Shown in pieces: positions 58,040-64,000 of a DNA stretch of 64,000 nt; position 1 is the first letter of the stretch, and each line of letters opens with the position of its first letter. The notes below the pieces were generated by a model, which did not search any database, was not told the DNA's origin, and worked only from the letters and a program-made list of their open reading frames with translations. The translations under genes and the position numbers were made by a program. Source of the DNA: Tricholoma matsutake (Eukaryota; Basidiomycota; Agaricomycetes; Agaricales; Tricholomataceae); the NCBI GenBank assembly GCA_026075535.2, contig AP026545.1, positions 744,001-808,000 on the forward strand. The letters run 5' to 3'.

Positions 58040-59320
58040 GTTGACATCACCGACCACTTGTTCTGTGTCAAGAGGTGGTGCTAAAGATGTCTGGTCATTT
58101 TTCACAAAGGTCAAGGGATGGCATGAGTGTGTACTATGCCAGTGAGTTTCCACATTATAAATCTATTGTATACTGGGTAATTGGTGTTTCATACATGCTC
58201 ACAAATCTAAGTCCTTGCATGCTATTGCTTCATTTGGTATAACAACAAGCACCTCCAATTTAATGAAGCATTTATATAGTGAACACATCAAGGAATGGGT
58301 TACTGGTTGTGACGATCTGAAGTTTAAGATCACTGCTCAAGCAGCCTTGCCAGCTGTTTGTGAATTTTGTGCTGAGCCTGAGCCCACATCATTGGAGGGG
58401 GAAAGTCAAGAATACACAAAGGAGGGATTTGTAGAAGCTGTTCTCAAATTCAATGTTGGCAATGATCAAGTATGTTTAATTCCTTCTAACATGTTGCAAT
58501 ATTAACATTACTTCAGTCTATCAATATTGTGGAGTCTCCAAGATTAAGAAAGATATTTCTGCTTCTTCATAAAGAGCTGCAGGAGTCCGACATTCCAGGT
58601 CATTCTACAATGCACACCCATATTGAACAAGCTTATGAAGAACACATGAATCAGCTTGAACAAGAAATGGTGGTAAATTCAGTTTCCCAATTTTGAGATA
58701 CATACTGCATTCAAAATCTTATAGAAATCAGTTGGAAAAATATCCTTTACTACTGATGCCTGGACTGATCCAAACCAGATGTCTTTCATGGCCATAACTG
58801 CATACTGGATTGAGGCTGTGGCAGAGAAAGTACCTAGTGGCTTTAAGAAAATGCTTCAACTTTGATCAAATCTTGTAGGATTTCACAAGCTTCCTGGATG
58901 TCACACAGGCGAACATTTGGGACATTGTTTTCTGTTTATCACTGACTGCTTGAAGATTATGGAAAAGGTAAGTATAATAATTTATATGTTTAGGAGACTC
59001 TAATAGCATCTCAGATGGGATGGACTACCTGTGACAATGCATCCAACAATGACACTATGTTCACATTCCTGTCAACTCTCCTCCAAAAGTGCAGAATCAA
59101 TATTAATATGGATGAACAAAGGATTTGGTAGGTTTATAATTCCCTGCATGAACTAATTTTGATGTTGTTTGATAGCTGCTTCCCTCACATTGTAAATCTT
59201 GCATGCAAAGCAGCATTAGCAGCTATCACAGATCTGACATACATTGACAACACTATTGAAGGCTATTCTGATTATGATCCCAGTTATGCCTACACCAAGG
59301 ATTGCATTGCAACTGCACAC
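58040..59320 (+). pseudogene. hAT-family transposase, 5' part, cut by a Ty3 LTR
   Basis: A BED zinc finger is split by an intron: DVWSFFTKVKGWHECVLC, then TSNLMKHLYSEH. After further introns come KISFTTDAWTDPNQMSF, the conserved start of the hAT catalytic region, then WTTCDNASNNDTM and CFPHIVNLACKAAL. The frame ends where the Ty3-3 LTR begins at 59321, so the C-terminal dimerisation domain is missing. A stop is present in the DAWTDP exon downstream part (LQL then TGA). It could once have mobilised the hAT-type MITEs here, but terminal matches were not shown. Confidence 0.8.
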
Positions 59321-60691
59321 TGATAGGTCTGCTTGGTGCTCTAAGGTCTGGGAACACTTCCAAATGCATTGACACATCACCACACACGCTCCCAACCCCT
59401 ACGAACCTCTATGAACCCCACAAGACTGCTCCAAAACTATTTTGAATGACTTTGAATGACTTTGCAATAGTGTTGCCATGGCTTAGCCACACTTTTTGCT
59501 ACTTTGGGAAATAAAATAGCTAAAATTCCGAAAATATTTGAGGACCTAGATCACATGATAAGCCGAGGGGTCCTCTGCCAACTCTAAGTGATCTGACCAC
59601 TGGTTCCCATGTTATTTAGGTGGCTTGGATGGTGGCTTGCTAAGCTGCATTTTAAGCTGCTAACATAACATGGGAACCGGTGGTCGGATTGCTTAGAGTT
59701 GGCAGAGGACCCCTCAGCTTATCATGTGATCTAGGTCCTCAAATATTTTCAGAATTTTAGCTATTTTATTTCCCAAAGTAGCAAAAAAAATGTGGCTGAG
59801 GCATGGCAACACTACTTCGCAACACTTCAAGCAAGTTCAAATGACTTTGCAGCACCTCAAATGCCTTTGGCCACCATATGCCTATCGCACCACCTTTCAG
59901 ACACATGCAGCACATCTTGCATGAGTTAGTGCATTGCATATCGAGCACCACCGGACATGAGGAGATACAACAATGGGATTTTAGGATGTGATTGTGGCGC
60001 TTTGATGTTTCGATGATATATTGGATCAATAGGACAGGTACCCTTGATACATTGTGACTCTATATGTTTCCCTTCTCATCATCTTTCATTTATTTTATGA
60101 TTTGCAAAGTTCTTTATTGTTTTATATCTTGCCTCATGTATTCCTCATGTTTTATCTCCTTTTTTAGTACCATCTCTTCCAAACATATATAGCCTTGTAC
60201 TAGCTACTTAGAATGACTGAATAGATCATCCTCTCACATCAATTGTCTGATTCAAGAGCAATTCTCTTGAGTCCAAGCCTCTCATCTTAGTCCCAAAGTT
60301 TAGTGTTTTATGCTGAACTTCTTCGAACTTTTCATACTAGCTTCTCAAAACTATCATCTATCGTCTATCCCCTCTCAAGGCCTTTCCGTATCTCTATAGT
60401 CTATCTTCAGTAGCCATCAAATCTATCCTTGTCCTCTACAAGCCCCTCAAACTTCCTCAAACCTCTTCAAACTTCCTTGCACATCCTTGAACACCCCTCG
60501 AACTTCTTTGCAGAGCTTTGTATGCCCTCAAATGTCATCGAATATCATTGGACCTCCTCATGTTTAGTTCTCTTACTCTTGGGTAACAGCGGTGATATTT
60601 AGTACCACCTTGCAACCTTCCTCCAACTAGTGTTATACCATTTGAGGCCTTTTTGTGGGTTTTGTTTGGGTTTCCTGGTCAAGCATTATCA
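59321..60691 (+). repeat. Ty3-3 5' LTR (contains a MITE)
   Basis: Starts TGATAGGTCTGC and ends GGTCAAGCATTATCA, about 1.02 kb without the MITE. It is followed by TTCTGGAGCCCACTGTGAGG, in the primer-binding-site position. Its relatives lie at 1-690, 14111-14961 and within 23541-25800. Confidence 0.75.
59468..59814. mobile_element. Foldback hAT-type MITE inside the Ty3-3 LTR
   Basis: Begins TAGTGTTGCCATGGCTTAGC and is nearly palindromic along its length, with arms of about 150 bp. Flanks CTTTGCAA (59460-59467) and CTTCGCAA (59815-59822) match at 7 of 8. Confidence 0.8.
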
Positions 60692-60921
60692 TTCTGGAGC
60701 CCACTGTGAGGGGTTTCTAAATCATTTCATTGCCTGATCCATCTTGAATTTCCTGGCTTAGGCCAACACCAGCTAGAAACCTTCATATTGATACTCGCCA
60801 TGCCTTCAAATCTCTTGAACAATTGGGAGATATCCTAATCCCTGTTTCCAAAGCAGAATCTACTCACCATTGACTATTCCCTTCACCTACCTCATCACCT
60901 TCAACATCATCCTCTACTTCT

Positions 60922-63191
60922 TTGTCCTCATCATCTACCTCTTCATTCATCCTTCCAACAACTTTGACACCTCTACCATCCTTCACCCAAGTTTTAACTC
61001 CTACCCCAAGGGTCATCACATTCATGACTACACAAGCCACTATGCCAGCTTGTGGTCATTCCATGGCTCTGAAATTTGACCCCACCCAGCCTCGAGAACT
61101 TTGCAGATATTTTAATGAGCTAGAATTGCTTTTCTCAGCATGCAATGTCACGAACTCTGGAGAAATGAAGAAGCACACTTGCCACTACCTCAATATTGAC
61201 ACTTCTGAACTTTGGGAATCGATTCCAGAATACGACACTGCATTTCATTCCAGAATTTTTGCATCACTATTCATAAACTGTACCCTGGTTCTGAAGACAA
61301 TTGGAAATGGTCAATTTCGGACATGGACAAACTCATTGGTGAACAACTTCACATAGGTATTTACAATGCAAGCGATTTGGGATTATATTTTCAGTCATTC
61401 TATAACATCACAAAGTTTCTATCTATGAAAGGCAAAATTTCCGATGCTGAACAGAGCAGAGCCTTTGTTCAGGGTTTCCAACCAGGTTTATGGGTTAGAA
61501 TTGCTTGACAACTCGAACTAAAATTCCCTGATCACTATCTGGATGACCCCTACCCACTCGACAATATCCATGCAGCAGTGAAATTCATTCTAGCGGGATC
61601 TATTGCTTTGGACTTGACCTCGCTACTCAGTTCACATTCTTCAGCACCTTCAGCAATACCAACAACCTCAACATCTTTGCCTCAAATTAAATTGGAAAAT
61701 CTTATGGCAATTCTCAAGAAATTTGCAGCCACTCTCGTAACTGCTTTAGCAGGTTTGAAGACCATGAACACTACTCGACCTAACAGTGGATTTCCTTTGG
61801 ACCAGCTTGAAACTTTAGTTTCTATCTTTTGTGGGCTTACAGGATATTTCATTAGTGACTGCTTGGTTTGCCAATTGTATATCAATGAAGGAAAGTGTGA
61901 AAAGAGCACTGAAGGCAAAATCGTTCTTCCAAATGGTCAATTTACTCCTCAAAACATCCCCAGTCATTTTATCAAGGACAGGATTGATGAATGGACTCGA
62001 CAAAACCCTCTGTCTAATGTTACCCCTTCGCTAATGTATAATATTGCACCTTCAACAGTTGCTTCAACGCCATCTAGAGGTGTTTACCAAATTACTGACC
62101 TATCTACAATGGCTGAAGATCGTATCTAGTGTTTGAAGGTCCAGTCCATGGTTATGTAACAGTCTTTTGGAATTTTGAGATGTAATCTGCTTGTTAAAGC
62201 CTTACAACTTATCCTGGCATTTCAGGACTTTTTGTACACAATGTCAATATAGGACCAAAAATGTTTTGTCATTATGACTCAGTGGTTTCTATAGAATTAA
62301 ACATATCAAACACAAAACAATTTTTTCAGTTCATACATCCTCGAAAAATGTATAGACTGGAAAAATTGTTTTATGTTTAATATGTTTAATTCTGTAAAAC
62401 CCCCTGAGGCATAATAGCAAAACCTTTTCAATCATATATTGACATTGTGTACAAAAAGTCCTGAAATGCCAGGATAAGTTGTAGGGCTTTAACAAGCAGA
62501 TTACATCCAAAAGACTGTTACATAACCATGGACTGGACCTTCAAACACTAATTGTATCACACAACTCGAACAAGAGATATATGCTTTACAAAGTGGTAGA
62601 CCTTTTGCACAAATTGATTTGAATGTGCCAACAGTTCCTACCTCATGGCCTTCGATCCCACAAATCCCTGCACCAGTCAAACAATTCGTCCCACAAGTAC
62701 CAGCACCATTGATATCGTCCACAGCAACCAATCTGCCTACTTCAAATTTGGCACCATCTTTGACCTCCGAACCACCATTGCAACCAGTAATACATCCCTA
62801 CAATGGCACTAAAGAAAATTTGCATCTACCTCCCCACGAATGCAACTTCGCATTGACAGGAAAAGCAAAAGACAAAGATGGCCCATTGTACCATACCCAA
62901 GCCCCAATTCAAAAAGACAAAATTACCGAAGACGTCTTCACCCAATCAATGAAGACCCTGATTATCACTCTAACCCCCAAAGAACTACTTTCTCTATTGC
63001 CCAAAGTTCTTATGAAATGGAAGGAACAGGTCACTTCACATCATATCCAGCAACCCAAAGGAAATAATGCTACAAATCTTCTTAACAATGACATTTTCAT
63101 AATTGACGACCCTTACAAAACATATATTAGCAGTCTTCGCCCTGGAGAAATACCTGAACCTTTCATCGCAGCAAAGGAATCACACTCTATT
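60922..63191 (+). pseudogene. Ty3-3 gag, interrupted by a MITE
   Basis: Starts MSSSSTSSFILPTTLTPL. A frameshift near 61240 moves to the frame with KLYPGSEDNWKWSISDMDKL. TGA at 61506 sits at IA-stop-QLELKFPDHY, where an Arg is expected. A knuckle-like CGLTGYFISDC (second Cys and His altered) precedes IVLPNGQFTPQNIPSHF. The MITE at 62127-62550 splits the frame; sequence resumes ITQLEQEIYALQSGRPFAQI. Confidence 0.85.
62127..62550. mobile_element. Foldback hAT-type MITE inside Ty3-3 gag
   Basis: TIR TAGTGTTTGAAGGTCCAGTC extends to long arms (GTTATGTAACAGTCTTTTGG and further). Flanks ATCGTATC (62119-62126) and ATTGTATC (62551-62558) agree at 7 of 8. Removing the element and one flank rejoins gag in frame. 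Confidence 0.85.
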
Positions 63192-63194
63192 TGA

Positions 63195-63503
63195 TTGGTC
63201 ATTATAAATGTCAATGGCAGAAATCCAGTCAAAAGTGTAGTCAATCTGGGTTCATCGATCATTGCGATGTCAGAAGAAGTTTGTCACAAACTCGGTCTCA
63301 CCTACAATCCTTCAATGCCCATCCCGCTACAATTGGCTAATGGTGGCATTGACCAGAGTCTAGGTTTAGCATGGAACATACCTTGTGAAGTCAGTAGCAT
63401 CACCCTCTACATGCAAATACACATCATCCACAATCCAGCCTATGACACTCTGCTTGGACGACCATTCGATGTTCTCACAGAAAGTACAGTGAAGAATTAT
63501 TGA
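63195..63503 (+). pseudogene. Ty3-3 aspartic protease domain, catalytic Asp lost
   Basis: Reads VVNLGSSIIAMSEEVCHKLG, then NPAYDTLLGRPFDVLTES, the retropepsin core and ILLGRPF-type flap end. The catalytic D-S/T-G is N-L-G, so it should be inactive. TGA codons at 63192 and 63501 bracket the frame at probable Arg sites. Confidence 0.75.
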
Positions 63504-64000
63504 AACAAAGCACAAACAATAACCATATTTGATCTGAACTCAACATGATCTTGCACTATTCCAACTATCCCCTGATCAAATTGTTGAAGAAGAGTAATTC
63601 ATGAGGATTTTTGCAACTAGAGGATAAGATCTCGGAGAATAACCAGTGCGCTCTCCTCATTTCTTTCAACCATTCTAATTCCTCTCTCTATAACTATCGA
63701 GTACACTGCAAATATTTCTGATATTGACTCCTCGAACTCTTTGAATACTCCTTCTTTTTCCTCAATTCTTGCAAACTTATATTTAACAGCTAGCCACCAG
63801 TATGCAATGTTCTTAACAACCTCGACAGCCACCCCTATGCACGATTATACTATCATTTTCCCTCCCCACATCTCATCAACTGACTCTATATACCCAATCT
63901 TTGCAGCACTGAAGAAGAAATACAAACCAGTTGCACAGAAGGTTCAACCAGTAATTACTGAACTACCTGATTGATTTCGCATTATTTGAACAATCACTGG

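Larger units (their letters stand above)
60692..64000 (+). mobile_element. Ty3-3 internal region, continues past the window
   Basis: Contains a primer-site-like segment, gag, protease and the pre-RT linker (KKKYKPVAQKVQPVITELPD at 63919-63971). RT and the rest lie beyond the window. Confidence 0.85.

Overview
The window reads as a repeat-choked, probably subtelomere-derived region of a filamentous basidiomycete (Agaricomycetes type). Supporting signs are GT-AG introns of about 50 nt, a basidiomycete laccase gene with many small introns, chromodomain-bearing Ty3 retrotransposons, and RecQ-like helicase pseudogenes with OrsD-like zinc fingers. Only one clearly intact gene is visible: a 763-residue protein of unknown function (8737 to 6190, minus).

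Left part, 1-15 kb: LTR debris; a Ty1/copia RNase H end; a RecQ/OrsD-like helicase pseudogene (minus, about 2.85-5.92 kb) split by a solo LTR; the intact six-exon gene; a divergent decayed RTC4-like gene (plus, 9.49-11.75 kb) behind a shared spacer of tandem repeats; a RecQ tail fragment; and two hAT-type MITEs with exact 8-bp target duplications.

Middle, 15.4-32 kb: a second RecQ-like helicase pseudogene (minus, about 29.2 to 15.4 kb). Two neighbouring hAT-type elements (A, 21464-25982; B, 25998-28621) and a copia solo LTR interrupt it. A third related element (C, 29587-31969) lies upstream. A, B and C share termini, 8-bp duplications and a strange cargo: tandem modules of near-perfect palindromes, each followed by an intron-like segment, with outward-facing tRNA-like sequences near both ends. 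This is my best candidate for an undescribed system.

Right part, 33-64 kb: minisatellites; a nearly complete chromovirus (Ty3-1, minus, 35458-41506) abutting a second one whose 5' LTR is truncated (Ty3-2, plus, to 47429); a copia 3' half; a laccase gene with one visible local lesion at copper motif L3; a 2.15-kb hAT-type element built of 157-bp repeats and hit by a solo LTR; two satellite arrays; a hAT transposase fragment cut by the LTR of a third Ty3 element (Ty3-3), which runs off the window end and carries two foldback MITEs.

The insertions are nested, so relative ages can be read. In-frame stops in the three Ty3 elements are almost all TGA, often at expected Arg positions, which fits CpG (CGA to TGA) decay. 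All assignments are by eye; no database search was run.
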